64,000 nucleotides of DNA, from the NCBI GenBank assembly GCA_034114085.1, contig JAXEWB010000040.1, forward strand, positions 231,748-295,747. Reading direction: 5' to 3'. Positions 49,541 to 58,714 of the stretch are shown here, piece after piece (position 1 is the stretch's first letter; each line of letters opens with the position of its first letter). The stretch comes from Spiro-02 sp034114085 (GTDB taxonomy: Bacteria; Spirochaetota; Spirochaetia; Sphaerochaetales; Sphaerochaetaceae). The notes beneath the pieces were generated by a model that made no database searches, was not told the origin of the DNA, and worked only from the letters and a program-made list of their open reading frames with translations. The position numbers were made by a program, and so were the translations under genes.

Positions 49541-50392
49541 ATGTCACAGAAAAGTCTGAGGACGAGGAAGATTTCTAGCGGTTGGACCGTCTTCTCCTAT
49601 GCGTTTCTGATTCTGTTTACCGTGATCACGCTGGTGCCGATGATCTGGATGTTCTATTCATCGTTCAAGCTCAACGGTGAAATACTGATGTTTCCGATGT
49701 CGTTGCCAAAGGAACCTACCTTGGCAAACTACAGAAAGGCGTTTGAATTCGGCAACATGTTCAACGCATTCTTCAACAGCGTGTTCTATTCGCTGACCGC
49801 CACCACCGCGACAGTCTTGCTGGCTTTGTGCGCCGGATTCGCACTGACCAAGTTCGGCTACAGAAGCTCGAAGGTCTATAGCGCTTTCTTTACCTTGGGG
49901 CTGTTGATCACCGTCAATTCGGTCATCACGCCTTTGTTCATCATGGAAACGTCGGTCGGGCTGTACAACACCCGACTGGGAGTCGTCCTTCCGTATATCG
50001 CGTTCGGTCTTCCCATGGCCATTCTGATAGCTTCATCCTTTATCAAGGGAATCCCCGATGCATTGATTGAAGCCGCGGTTATCGATGGTGCGGGCTACCA
50101 GTATATTTTCTGGAAGATCATCCTGACACTCTCGACACCGGTAGTCGCGACAATCGCGGTGTTGAATTTTCTGAACAACTGGAACGAGTTCCTGCTGGTG
50201 TTTACGCTTACCAGCGGGGAGAATATGAGGAGTCTGCCGGTAACGATTAACTCGTTCGCGGGACGGCTGAACCAGGACTACGGGTTACAGTTCGCGGCGC
50301 TGGTGATCGGTACGATACCTATGTTCATTTTCTATTTTATCGCACATAATGCACTAGTCCAGGGATTTGGAGAAGGGGCGATCAAGGAATGA
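49541..50392 (+). CDS. ABC transporter permease (MalG-type)
   Basis: The 283-residue protein has six membrane segments and the EAA motif ALIEAAVIDGAGYQYIFWKI. The opening SGWTVFSYAFLILFTVITLV and the ending AHNALVQGFGEGAIKE are typical of MalG-type permeases. GGGAGGAGC before the start is a strong ribosome site. Together with the MalF-type permease and the binding protein it forms a complete substrate pathway needing an ATPase encoded elsewhere. Confidence 0.93.
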   Translation: MSQKSLRTRKISSGWTVFSYAFLILFTVITLVPMIWMFYSSFKLNGEILMFPMSLPKEPTLANYRKAFEFGNMFNAFFNSVFYSLTATTATVLLALCAGFALTKFGYRSSKVYSAFFTLGLLITVNSVITPLFIMETSVGLYNTRLGVVLPYIAFGLPMAILIASSFIKGIPDALIEAAVIDGAGYQYIFWKIILTLSTPVVATIAVLNFLNNWNEFLLVFTLTSGENMRSLPVTINSFAGRLNQDYGLQFAALVIGTIPMFIFYFIAHNALVQGFGEGAIKE

Positions 50393-50501
50393 TCCTCCGG
50401 TACGGTGAAATATTCCGGTGGGAGATATGGCTTGTCCGTTGGCATGCCGCCACGGTGCTGCCGCCTGTCAATAACGACGATATAATTGTAGGAGGAATGT
50501 C

Positions 50502-51251
50502 ATGCCAGATGTCAGCAAAGTGTTGATTGAAATATGTCTGGAATCCGTCGAATCCGTCATAGCGGCCGAACAGGGTGGCGCGGATAGGGTTGAGTTGTGT
50601 TCTGATTTGTTCGAGGGGGGGTGTACTCCGTCATTGGGGACTTTCAGGACTGCGAAACGGCTCGTTTCCATCCCTATGAATGTGATGATCAGGCCAAGGG
50701 GCGGAGATTTCTGTTACAGCGACCATGAGTTTGAAGTCATGAAGGAAGATGCCAGAGTCTTTAAAGAAGAAGGGGCGAACGCCATTGTCTTCGGGATTCT
50801 TACTCCTGATGGGGAGATTGACATGGAGCGTTCCCAGGAACTGATTGATATCGTCAGACCGCTTCCCGTCACCTTTCACCGTGCCATCGACATGACTAGG
50901 GACGCATCACGTTCTCTCGAGAAGCTGATCAAGCTTGGCGTGGACAGGGTTCTGACCAGCGGGCTGGAGCCTACGGTGCCAGAAGGCGTAGATACATTGA
51001 CGGCGATGGTGAGACAGGCTGGAGACCGGATCGTCGTTATGCCGGGGTGTGGTATCACCGAGCGCAATTTTCCATCGCTCCATGCGAAAATCCAGGCGAA
51101 GGAGTACCATGTGTTCCTTCCTAGGGAGTTCCATTCCCGGATGGAATTCCACCCGGACCACATCTACATGGGCGGGGTTCTGAGGCAGAGTGAATTTACT
51201 GTTTCCCATACTGACGCGGCGCGCGTCAAGGATGTCAGGTCGATGGTATGA
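50502..51251 (+). CDS. cutC: CutC family protein
   Basis: The 249-residue protein has the CutC TIM-barrel pattern: LIEICLESVESVIAAEQGGA, DRVELCSDLFEGGCTPSLG, VMIRPRGGDFCYSDHEFEVM, GILTPDGEIDMERSQELID and TFHRAIDMTRDASRSLEKLI. CutC was named for copper homeostasis in Escherichia coli, but its biochemical role is unsettled and it often occurs in sugar or catabolic operons. GTAGGAGGAATGTC precedes the ATG. The ROK gene starts in its stop codon (ATGA), so it is part of the operon. Confidence 0.93.
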   Translation: MPDVSKVLIEICLESVESVIAAEQGGADRVELCSDLFEGGCTPSLGTFRTAKRLVSIPMNVMIRPRGGDFCYSDHEFEVMKEDARVFKEEGANAIVFGILTPDGEIDMERSQELIDIVRPLPVTFHRAIDMTRDASRSLEKLIKLGVDRVLTSGLEPTVPEGVDTLTAMVRQAGDRIVVMPGCGITERNFPSLHAKIQAKEYHVFLPREFHSRMEFHPDHIYMGGVLRQSEFTVSHTDAARVKDVRSMV

Positions 51252-52504
51252 AGGTCGTAGGGAACAGTCAGTATCAGAAGATGGCCAACGGGCTGTTGAT
51301 CCTGAATCTCCTGCGCCGCAAGGCCTACAGCCGGATAGAGATTGCGCAGATCCTTGGTTTGCAACCTTCAACCGTTACCTACAGCGTCAACCGCTTGATT
51401 GAGAACGGGACCGTCAGGGAACTTGCCGGTTCCGATAGTACCGGCGGCAACGGCAACACTGGAACCAACGGTGGCGCTGGGGGTAAATATAACATCGGGG
51501 CTAATGGTAGCGCCAATGGCAATGGAGTCGGTCGTAAACGTAATCTGGTTGGCCTGAACGTGGATTTTGGCCGGGTTGTCGGTATTGAACTGATGTCCGG
51601 CCTCTACCACATCTCCATTTGCAATATCGCGGGTGTCATTGTCTATCAGGCCGCGCTTTCGTATAGGATTGCCACGAAGAACAATGATCCGGTCCGAATG
51701 TTTGAAAGTCTTGTCAAGGAAGTAGTGGAGCAGGCCAAGGAACTGTGCGGTTCGCTTCCTGTTCTCGGTGTCTGCGTCGCGGTTCCCGGTATTGTGCTCA
51801 GTGGCAACACCTGTATCGAGGAATGCTGGACCCACGGCCTGAAACATGCCGATTTCAGCGATTTTCTGTCGAAATTTGAATTTCCCGTGTTCTTTGAGAA
51901 TGATGCGAACTGTTGCGCCGAGAAATACCTCTGGGTCGAGGGATATGAGAAGGATAGCTTCATGTACCTGCTCGGCCGCAAGCATGCTCCCATGGTGGTT
52001 CCTGAAGGAATTCCCATAATAGGCCTGGGCCTTGGCTTGGTCATGGACGGCAAGCTGTATCGTGGTAGTGCGAGCCGTAGCGGCGAATACCGGGCTTCGA
52101 CCCTTATGGGAAGTGACGCCCTCGGCCAGGTCGCGATGTCCGCTCAGGAATTGCTCAATCTTGATGCTGATTCCTCTATTGCGCGGAAGCTGATTATCGA
52201 GGTGTTTTCCGATATCTTCTGCTCCATCAGTATTTTCGATCCACGGGTGCTGTTCATCGGTGGTTTTTTCGCCACGAGTCCGTTTCGTGAGATCGTGTTC
52301 GATGTTCTGGAGAACGAGCTACATGATCGATGGATGCGTTTCAATTGGAAGGGCGGGGTGGTAATCGTCAAGGATGCTCAGTTTGATCCGTGTGAAGGCG
52401 CCGCCGATACCTTGTTGGACTGGTTGTACCAGGTTCCTCAGGTCGGAGAAGCTGAGATGGACAGGCGTCGCTTGAACGGTTTGCTGGCGAATATCGTTGA
52501 ATAG
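51248..52504 (+). CDS. ROK family transcriptional regulator with unusual Gly/Asn linker
   Basis: The 418-residue protein starts at an ATG overlapping the CutC stop by four bases. An N-terminal helix-turn-helix (LLRRKAYSRIEIAQILGLQP then STVTYSVNRLIENGTV) is followed by residues about 61-97 that are a low-complexity Gly/Asn/Thr/Ala insertion (for example GGNGNTGTNGGAGG). The rest is a ROK domain (GRVVGIELMSGLYHISICNI, VCVAVPGIVLSGNTCIEE, the catalytic Asp in FFENDANCCAEKYL). The zinc-binding CxCGxxGC motif is absent. I infer that it represses the operon until a ligand binds. Confidence 0.9.
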   Translation: MKVVGNSQYQKMANGLLILNLLRRKAYSRIEIAQILGLQPSTVTYSVNRLIENGTVRELAGSDSTGGNGNTGTNGGAGGKYNIGANGSANGNGVGRKRNLVGLNVDFGRVVGIELMSGLYHISICNIAGVIVYQAALSYRIATKNNDPVRMFESLVKEVVEQAKELCGSLPVLGVCVAVPGIVLSGNTCIEECWTHGLKHADFSDFLSKFEFPVFFENDANCCAEKYLWVEGYEKDSFMYLLGRKHAPMVVPEGIPIIGLGLGLVMDGKLYRGSASRSGEYRASTLMGSDALGQVAMSAQELLNLDADSSIARKLIIEVFSDIFCSISIFDPRVLFIGGFFATSPFREIVFDVLENELHDRWMRFNWKGGVVIVKDAQFDPCEGAADTLLDWLYQVPQVGEAEMDRRRLNGLLANIVE

Positions 52505-52587
52505 TCCCTTGGTCGGAGAAACGCCTGCGCTTCAGGTCGTTGACCGTTTGAGAGCTATATCACATATGCTGTATGGAGGAGATGAAT

Positions 52588-54072
52588 ATGACGAAGCGAG
52601 TGCTGGTTGGCGGCATGCATCATGAATCGGACACCTTTAATCCGATCATCACCGGGGAAAAAGACATTTGGGTGCGTCGGGGTGCGGAATTGCTGGCGGG
52701 AGAACGGGAGGATTCCATCAGCGGGGCTATCGCGACATTGCGTGCCGCCGGTTATGAGGTCGTTCCAACCTTGATCGCCCGCGCCGTTCCCAATGGAGAA
52801 TGGGATGCCGCCTATTACAAGAAGCTCAAGGCTGAATTGCTTGACACCTTGAAGGCTTCGTTGCCAGTGGACGCACTGTGCCTTTCGCTACATGGTTCCA
52901 TGCGGGTGCGGGGAATCGGCGAAGCGGAAGGCGACTTGCTTGAAGCGATCCGTGAAATCTGTCCCAACGTCCCTATCTTCAGTTCCTTGGACATGCACGC
53001 CACCATGACCGTCCGCATGTTGAAGAACTGCGACGGTTTCGTCGGCTATAAATGCGCTCCGCACACCGATACCTATGAGACGGGAATCCATGCGGCGAAC
53101 ATGACGATTGAGACACTGGAAAAGGGACTTTCACCGAAGATGGCCGCCGTCCATGTTCCGATTCTCATCGCGGGCGAACAATCAGAAACGAGCGTCGAGC
53201 CCATGAACAAGCTGATTCCCGTCCTGAGGGAATACGAAAAGCGTCCGGGGGTCATGGCCGCGTCCTATCTTCTTGGTTTTCCATGGGCTGATACGGCTGA
53301 AAACGGCGTTACCGCACTGGTCGTTACAGAAAACGACCAAGAGCTGGCTAACAAGTATGCCCAGGAACTTGCCCGGCTGTTCTGGGATACCCGCCATGAG
53401 TTCAAGTTCTACAACGAGACCCACGAGCCTCAGGATGCTCTCGCCGCGACTTGGCGGAGCATCCGTGACGGGGTTTATCCTGTCGTAATCTCCGATAGCG
53501 GGGACAATCCCACCGCTGGTTCATCCCAGGATGTGACGAATTTTTTGAAGATGATCATTGCAGATCCGAACCTATCAACGCTTGATCCTCCATTCTGTTA
53601 TCAGGGCATCTATGATCCAGAAATCGTCCGCAAGGCGCTTGATGCCGGTGTCGGTGGTATCGTCGAAGGCGAACTGGGGGCAAAGTTCGATACCCGTACC
53701 AGTACGCCGATCGATATCAATGCGACGGTCAAGGCGGTCAAGGAGAAATGGGAGGGGGCGCAGGGCAACGACCTTGCCCTGCTCGATGTGGAGGGGGTCG
53801 ATGTCGTCGTTACCGGCGGGCATGTGGGCTGTTATGATCCAGAGATGATGCGCGTGCTCGGGATCAATCCGGAAAATCGTAAGGCGATCGTTGTCAAGCT
53901 GGGATATCTGGAACCGGAAATCCGCGCGATCGCCAGGCGTTCCATGATGGCCTTGACCGATGGAAGCTCGAATGAAGTGTTTTCCCGGTTGCCGTATATA
54001 AAGTTGTCCCGCCCGATTTTCCCGCTTGATGGGGATTTCAACGCCACGCTTCCGTTTCTCTGGGGGAAATGA
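52588..54072 (+). CDS. M81 family metallopeptidase (MlrC-like)
   Basis: GGAGGA at 52575-52580 places the start at the ATG of 52588 (MTKRVLVGGMHHESDTFNPI); 52573 and 52582 are weaker. The 494-residue protein matches the MlrC/M81 family: GGMHHESDTFNP at the N-terminus, LSLHGSMRVRGIGEAEGDLL, SLDMHATMTVRMLKNCDGFV, YKCAPHTDTYETG and SDSGDNPTAGSSQDVTNFLK. The founding member MlrC takes part in microcystin breakdown as a cytoplasmic metallopeptidase; other members are uncharacterised. It is four bases before the DUF1177 gene, so both are cotranslated. Confidence 0.93.
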   Translation: MTKRVLVGGMHHESDTFNPIITGEKDIWVRRGAELLAGEREDSISGAIATLRAAGYEVVPTLIARAVPNGEWDAAYYKKLKAELLDTLKASLPVDALCLSLHGSMRVRGIGEAEGDLLEAIREICPNVPIFSSLDMHATMTVRMLKNCDGFVGYKCAPHTDTYETGIHAANMTIETLEKGLSPKMAAVHVPILIAGEQSETSVEPMNKLIPVLREYEKRPGVMAASYLLGFPWADTAENGVTALVVTENDQELANKYAQELARLFWDTRHEFKFYNETHEPQDALAATWRSIRDGVYPVVISDSGDNPTAGSSQDVTNFLKMIIADPNLSTLDPPFCYQGIYDPEIVRKALDAGVGGIVEGELGAKFDTRTSTPIDINATVKAVKEKWEGAQGNDLALLDVEGVDVVVTGGHVGCYDPEMMRVLGINPENRKAIVVKLGYLEPEIRAIARRSMMALTDGSSNEVFSRLPYIKLSRPIFPLDGDFNATLPFLWGK

Positions 54073-54075
54073 CCG

Positions 54076-55020
54076 ATGCTGAACCGTCAGATTCTTGAAC
54101 TCTTCGATGTTCTGGACCGTCCTGACGCCAATGCCGCCGCCGTCGCTGATGTATTGGGACGGCGATGCGGCGATATGTTGTCTGTTGCATGGGAACATGT
54201 CAGGGGCGAGGCTGGCGGTACGGACTGCATCTGCATCCGGCTGGCCGGTCTGCATGGACGTAGTAGCGGAGGGGGCGCCCCGACGCTTGGAATCATCGGG
54301 CGTTTGGGCGGTATCGGCGCACGTCCGGCGGCTATCGGGTTCGTCAGCGACGGGGACGGCGCTTTGGCGGCCTTGGCGGCGATTATGAAACTCGGAGAGA
54401 TGTCCTGTATGGGGGATCGTATACCCGGCGACGTGGTTGTCTGTACCCATATCGACCCCGACGCTCCCGTTCGACCCCATAGGCCTGTTCCATTCATGGG
54501 TTCCGCGATCAGCGGCGCACGGACGAACCTGCTGGAAATCGTGCCAGAGATGGAGGCGATTATTTCTATAGACACCACCAAGGGCAACCGTCTTCTGAAC
54601 CATCGGGGCATCGCCATTACCCCTACAGTCCTTGCCGGAAACTTGCTCCCCGTGAGTGACGATCTGATGGATCTGCTCTGTACCGTCACGGGGGAGTTGC
54701 CATATATCCTGCCTTTGAATCAATATGATATCACGCCGTATGGAAACGGACTGTTGCATGTCAACAGCATCTTGCAGCCCTCCGTAGCTACGACCGTTCC
54801 TGTCGTCGGGCTTGCGGTCACTGCACAGGTTCCCGTCGCGGGATGCGCTACCGGGGCGAGTCATCTGGCCGATGTCGAATTGGCGGCCCGTTTTTGCGTA
54901 GAGGTAGCCAAACGCTATGGGGCGGGGGAGTGCCCGTTTTTTGACGAGGCCCAGTACGCCCATTATCTCGAACTGTATGGTACGGGAAATACGAGGTTCC
55001 AGACGATACCGGAGAATTGA
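54076..55020 (+). CDS. DUF1177 family protein
   Basis: The 314-residue protein fits DUF1177 throughout: SGGGAPTLGIIGRLGGIGAR, IGFVSDGDGALAALAAIMKL, GDRIPGDVVVCTHIDPDAPV, PVPFMGSAISGARTNLLEIV, SIDTTKGNRLLNHRGIAITP and YDITPYGNGLLHVNSILQPS, ending with AARFCVEVAKRYGAGECPF. The family has no established biochemical function. The run of conserved His, Asp and Glu residues suggests a metal-dependent hydrolase, but that is inference. It is translationally linked to the M81 peptidase and ends the operon that begins at 47265. Confidence 0.9.
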   Translation: MLNRQILELFDVLDRPDANAAAVADVLGRRCGDMLSVAWEHVRGEAGGTDCICIRLAGLHGRSSGGGAPTLGIIGRLGGIGARPAAIGFVSDGDGALAALAAIMKLGEMSCMGDRIPGDVVVCTHIDPDAPVRPHRPVPFMGSAISGARTNLLEIVPEMEAIISIDTTKGNRLLNHRGIAITPTVLAGNLLPVSDDLMDLLCTVTGELPYILPLNQYDITPYGNGLLHVNSILQPSVATTVPVVGLAVTAQVPVAGCATGASHLADVELAARFCVEVAKRYGAGECPFFDEAQYAHYLELYGTGNTRFQTIPEN

Positions 55021-55503
55021 AGCCCGGGGAGTCTATATACGTTCCTCAAGTTGCCTGCCTTTATGCGCACTGATAGCTTCCTTTTGCCGCTAGTTTGGGC
55101 GCCCGTGAATATCGTGGTGGAGATACAGGATATTTTGTATTCGTCTATCGGTCCAAGGTTTTGGATAATAATTTCTCTCGTCATTTACTTCATGACCACG
55201 ATACCATAGTTTTCCTTGTTTGCGGACTGTCAAAAGACATGGCGAACTTCGTCCCCTTCAGTTCCCCTATGGAACACATATGCCACGTATCTTACATTTT
55301 TTCCAACAGTTCCCCATTCTGGAACATCAATCCTCCCGTTTTACCGCATACGAATGCATTTCTTCATGCTTTTTCTATGCCGTTTGTACTCCATGTACAA
55401 GATTGACGCCTACCTTTTATGTATCGATCGACGGAAGAAAATCAATTTTCAGACATCTCTCGAAAGAATTCAAAAGACTGCACGTCCAGTCGAGGAGCAA
55501 AAC
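55021..55503. other. AT-rich intergenic region with two small palindromes
   Basis: Between the DUF1177 gene and the exported protein. Two GTTCC-N-GGAAC inverted repeats lie at 55261-55275 and 55309-55325. No gene is supported; an open frame across this region is not matched by a ribosome site. Confidence 0.5.
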
Positions 55504-56337
55504 ATGAACAAGAAAAGAATAGTCACCATCACGGTCGTCCTGCTGGTTGCCGCGACCACCCTTTTTGCGAGCGCCGTGGCGGAATCGCATCAGCTTTGGG
55601 GCCAGGCGGACAAGATTGTGGATGGTTCTTCCGCATATCTTCCGGGAATGCGTACAATTGACATGCGGACCTTTGATGCCTCCGGCAATGTCATGGAGAC
55701 TGCGCAGGCCACTGTCTACCAGACCTTGAACGACAACGGCAGTAACATCGATGTCCGAACAGCCGGCGATAGGGAGGTTTTTGATGTCCTCGGTACGTTT
55801 TCCAATGGCTGTATCGTGACCCCGTTCGACGACGACCTGTTCGCCATGACCCCTAAGGCTACAGGAACTGAGACCGTTGATGGAAAAACCTGCGCCGTCT
55901 ATGAGGCGAAGATGGCTTTCGGCGGGACTGTCATCGGATATGCGCCCGAAGACACGCCGCCATGCTTTGTTTTCGGATGGAGGTTTACCAATGATCCGAT
56001 GGACTACGCCAGCGAAGACTACGGGAGTCAGATGTCCAGCTTCAACGGAAATTTTACTGGGGATATCTTGGCGACGGTCTGGATCGACCAACAGGCCGGC
56101 ACCTTGGTAAAGCTGGAGAACAACTGGAGTTTGGACAACGAAAAAGCGGGGGAACGTATCACGCTCAAACAAGTCGTGAACTATGAAACTTCAACGGTGG
56201 ACGGCTCGATACTCTGTTTGCCTTCCTCGATTGCCGCTACGGGCAAGCTGGTTCGGACTTCTGGAGAAATCGGCGTTCACAAGGTCGTGGAGTTCGCGAT
56301 CAATGAGGCTCAGGAAGGTTTCTTCTCGACCAAATAG
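55504..56337 (+). CDS. Exported LolA/LppX-like protein, paralogue of 42437-43243
   Basis: The start MNKKRIVTITVVLLVAATTL at 55504 follows GAGGAGCAAAAC; a longer frame from 55216 is rejected. The 277-residue protein has a signal peptide (ending near FASAVA) and mirrors the 42.4-kb protein: LPGMRTIDMRTFDASGNVME, FDVLGTFSNGCIVTPFDDDL, VDGKTCAVYEAKMAFGG, ILATVWIDQQAGTLVKLENN and YETSTVDGSILCLPSSIAAT. The shared features suggest a duplicated lipid- or lipoprotein-handling protein of unknown role. A terminator follows. Confidence 0.7.
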   Translation: MNKKRIVTITVVLLVAATTLFASAVAESHQLWGQADKIVDGSSAYLPGMRTIDMRTFDASGNVMETAQATVYQTLNDNGSNIDVRTAGDREVFDVLGTFSNGCIVTPFDDDLFAMTPKATGTETVDGKTCAVYEAKMAFGGTVIGYAPEDTPPCFVFGWRFTNDPMDYASEDYGSQMSSFNGNFTGDILATVWIDQQAGTLVKLENNWSLDNEKAGERITLKQVVNYETSTVDGSILCLPSSIAATGKLVRTSGEIGVHKVVEFAINEAQEGFFSTK

Positions 56338-56399
56338 CTCGACTCAACGGAATAATGAGGAAAATGTCTGGACTTTGTAGTCCGGCATGATGAAAAAAG

Positions 56400-56430
56400 A
56401 AGCGGTTCCGTCAACGACGGAACCGCTTTT
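56400..56430. terminator. Bidirectional terminator
   Basis: AGCGGTTCCGTC (56401-56412) and GACGGAACCGCT (56416-56427) form a 12-bp stem with a three-base loop. T follows on the plus strand and TTCTTTTTT on the minus strand, so it can serve both converging genes. Confidence 0.85.
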
Positions 56431-56504
56431 GTATAACGGAAAAATATTGTTGGAGGAAACACGGCCGTGTTTCTGCTCACAGCCGGATTTCACACTAACC
56501 TTGG

Positions 56505-57545
56505 TTAGAACGTGATTTTGCAAGCGGGAGTGATGGAGAACTTCTTGGCACCAATAGCATAAGCCAAGTCGAGTGAGTACTTTACACCACCCATGGTATA
56601 GTCCGCGCCACCACTGACAGTAATGGAATCGGAGAAATTCGCAAAATCAGAAGCTACGAACTTAGCATACATGCCCAAATCTTCGATGCCAGAGTAGGAT
56701 ACTTTAGCCTTGATGCCGGAGATATTGTCATACAAGGTATATTCAACATAAGCACCGACTTTTGCAATACCGAAACTCAGACCGGTGGTCAAATAGTTGA
56801 GCTTTGCATCGACAAGATACAAGTCATGGGCGGAAACGCTCAAGCTTATGTCGTCAAGACCTGCAAGTTTGGCTACATTGACCGTAACGGAGCCATCAAC
56901 ACCATTTTTGCCGAAAGTAGCGGAAGATGTATGCTTGTTCTGATACTTGTTCGCATAGCCAACAGCCAACTGGATGCCATCAACAGGTTCGGAAGACGCA
57001 GACAGTACGAAGTTGAAATCATTAGTACCGTCTCCCGCAGGAGTCTTCATGTTGCTTGCAAAGTTAACTTTGACCAGCTTGGCATAATTCAAAGTCAGTC
57101 CCGCAGAATAGCCGCCGGCGCTGCGAAGCTTATAGCCATTATCACCAATAGTGGAGAACGGATCGGTATAGACATTCAGACCACTCATGTTGCTATTGGC
57201 ACCAATGCTGGCTACAATGCCGAAATCTCCAAGATCAACGCCCTTCGTAGCGAGAGCCTTGCCAAGGTTGAGAGAAGCACCAGCCTTGACACCAGCGGAT
57301 TCATTGAACGCCGCCGTCCCCTTGAAGGTCACAGTCCACAACCCACCATCATCGGCCGCCTTCAAATACATGTAGGCTTCAGTATTAGCCGCAGTACCAT
57401 CGACAGTCTTTGGCGTAGCCGCAAAAACTCCGTCAGTGAAGCTGAAAACATATCCAGCTTTGAATGTTCCTGTGAAGTTCACTCCGGCGAATGCTGTCGC
57501 CGCAATCAGAACCAACGCAAGAGTCGCAACAAATTTCTTGTTCAT
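56505..57545 (-). CDS. Outer-membrane beta-barrel protein (porin-like)
   Basis: The start MNKKFVATLALVLIAATAFA at 57545 follows AAAAGGTC; the upstream extension has no family features. The 346-residue protein has a signal peptide, then alternating hydrophobic and polar residues in many short strands (VNFTGTFKAGYVFSFTDGVF, SAGLTLNYAKLVKVNFASNM, GVKYSLDLAYAIG) and ends ITPACKITF with a terminal Phe, the usual outer-membrane insertion signal. The family is not named here; it resembles spirochaete major outer-membrane proteins. It likely forms an outer-membrane pore. Confidence 0.75.
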   Translation of the reverse strand: MNKKFVATLALVLIAATAFAGVNFTGTFKAGYVFSFTDGVFAATPKTVDGTAANTEAYMYLKAADDGGLWTVTFKGTAAFNESAGVKAGASLNLGKALATKGVDLGDFGIVASIGANSNMSGLNVYTDPFSTIGDNGYKLRSAGGYSAGLTLNYAKLVKVNFASNMKTPAGDGTNDFNFVLSASSEPVDGIQLAVGYANKYQNKHTSSATFGKNGVDGSVTVNVAKLAGLDDISLSVSAHDLYLVDAKLNYLTTGLSFGIAKVGAYVEYTLYDNISGIKAKVSYSGIEDLGMYAKFVASDFANFSDSITVSGGADYTMGGVKYSLDLAYAIGAKKFSITPACKITF

Positions 57546-57811
57546 GACCTTTTTTCTCCATATTTGCGTGAGATTAATTTGTAGTTTCAGTATGGACAGT
57601 ATATATGGGTGTATGATGAACAAAATTTATAGCGCACGTGGATTAGCGTGAGCATTGTATGAAGAATATGTATAAAATAAGGAAGCTTGTGATTATTGTA
57701 TGTGTTTTGCTTGAAAAAATCTGGTTTGTGTAAAAAACATGAAGGTTACAGACACTTTGAATCGTTTTGTCAAATTTCTTTCGATATAAAATCAATCAAA
57801 AATCTATATTG

Positions 57812-58363
57812 TTAAAGTATCAGTTCCATAATAGTGTTCCCTTCAAAATCTTTGATGGCGAAGCATCGTTCTTCGTACATCATGTATGATGGTGCGAAGC
57901 CGCCTTTGGGCAGGGACACCGACCCCGGATTGAGCAATATGTAGTCGCCGCGGTTCTCGGTCACGGGCATATGGGTATGTCCATGCAGGAGGATGTCGCC
58001 CTTCCTGAACGGGGGGAGCTTGTTCTCATTGAATACATGTCCATGGGTGATGAATATCATTCGTCCATCAAGTTCAGGAAGGAACATCACGCTGTAGTCG
58101 GCCATCACGGGAAACGTGAGTACCATCTGGTCAACCTCCGCTTCGCAGTTCCCTCTGACGCAAAGCACATCTTCCGAATGTGAGTTGAGTAGTGTGATTA
58201 CTTCCTTGGGCGCATATTCTTTCGGAAGGTCGTTGCGCGGGCCGTGATAGAGCAGGTCTCCCAGCAGGACGAGCCGTTCAGCCCGTTCCTCGCTGTATGC
58301 GTCGAACATTTTTCTCGCGTAATAGGCTGAACCGTGTATGTCGGATGCGATCATGATTTTCAT
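57812..58363 (-). CDS. YfcE-like metallophosphodiesterase
   Basis: The start MKIMIASDIHGSAYYARKMF at 58363 is chosen from the family alignment; no Shine-Dalgarno sequence is obvious. The 183-residue protein has all calcineurin-like motifs: SDIHGS, LLGDLLYHGPRND, CVRGNCEAEVDQM, FITHGHVF and LLHGHTHMP. The Escherichia coli YfcE is a phosphodiesterase with broad activity on artificial substrates; the cellular substrate is unknown. The ending GSVSLPKGGFAPSYMMYE is typical. It stands alone between the porin and the efflux operon. Confidence 0.93.
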   Translation of the reverse strand: MKIMIASDIHGSAYYARKMFDAYSEERAERLVLLGDLLYHGPRNDLPKEYAPKEVITLLNSHSEDVLCVRGNCEAEVDQMVLTFPVMADYSVMFLPELDGRMIFITHGHVFNENKLPPFRKGDILLHGHTHMPVTENRGDYILLNPGSVSLPKGGFAPSYMMYEERCFAIKDFEGNTIMELIL

Positions 58364-58714
58364 ATTGGAAATAGTATAAAGATATATGGAGGGAATTTCC
58401 ACTTGGCCCAATGTAGTTTTCCCAGTTTTTTCCAAGGGTTTCCGCAAGCCCGGTGCGGGGTTGCGCCTGGGGTGGCGCTGTGGTGAGTCGCGTAATGGGG
58501 GGCGACCGGAGGAAGACGATATTATTTTCTTCAGGCAGACGCAATAATGGTAACGGAGGACATATCCGGTATTTGTACGACAGCTCCTGCGGGTACGGAC
58601 GTAAATAAAAGAGCTCCGGCCGAAACCGCAAGAGGGGAGCGCAGTTCCAACCGGAGCAAATATATCATCTTCCGTACAGTGTACGGTACGATGTCTGTTC
58701 TGAAACGACCAATA
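58364..58714. other. Intergenic region with the efflux-operon terminator
   Basis: Between the phosphodiesterase gene and the efflux operon (both minus). It contains a GC-rich hairpin at 58613-58657. Nothing else was recognised. Confidence 0.5.
58604..58657 (-). terminator. Terminator of the RND efflux operon
   Basis: On the minus strand GCTCCGG (58651-58657) pairs with CCGGAGC (58613-58619) around a long loop, followed by TCTTTTATTT. Confidence 0.6.
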
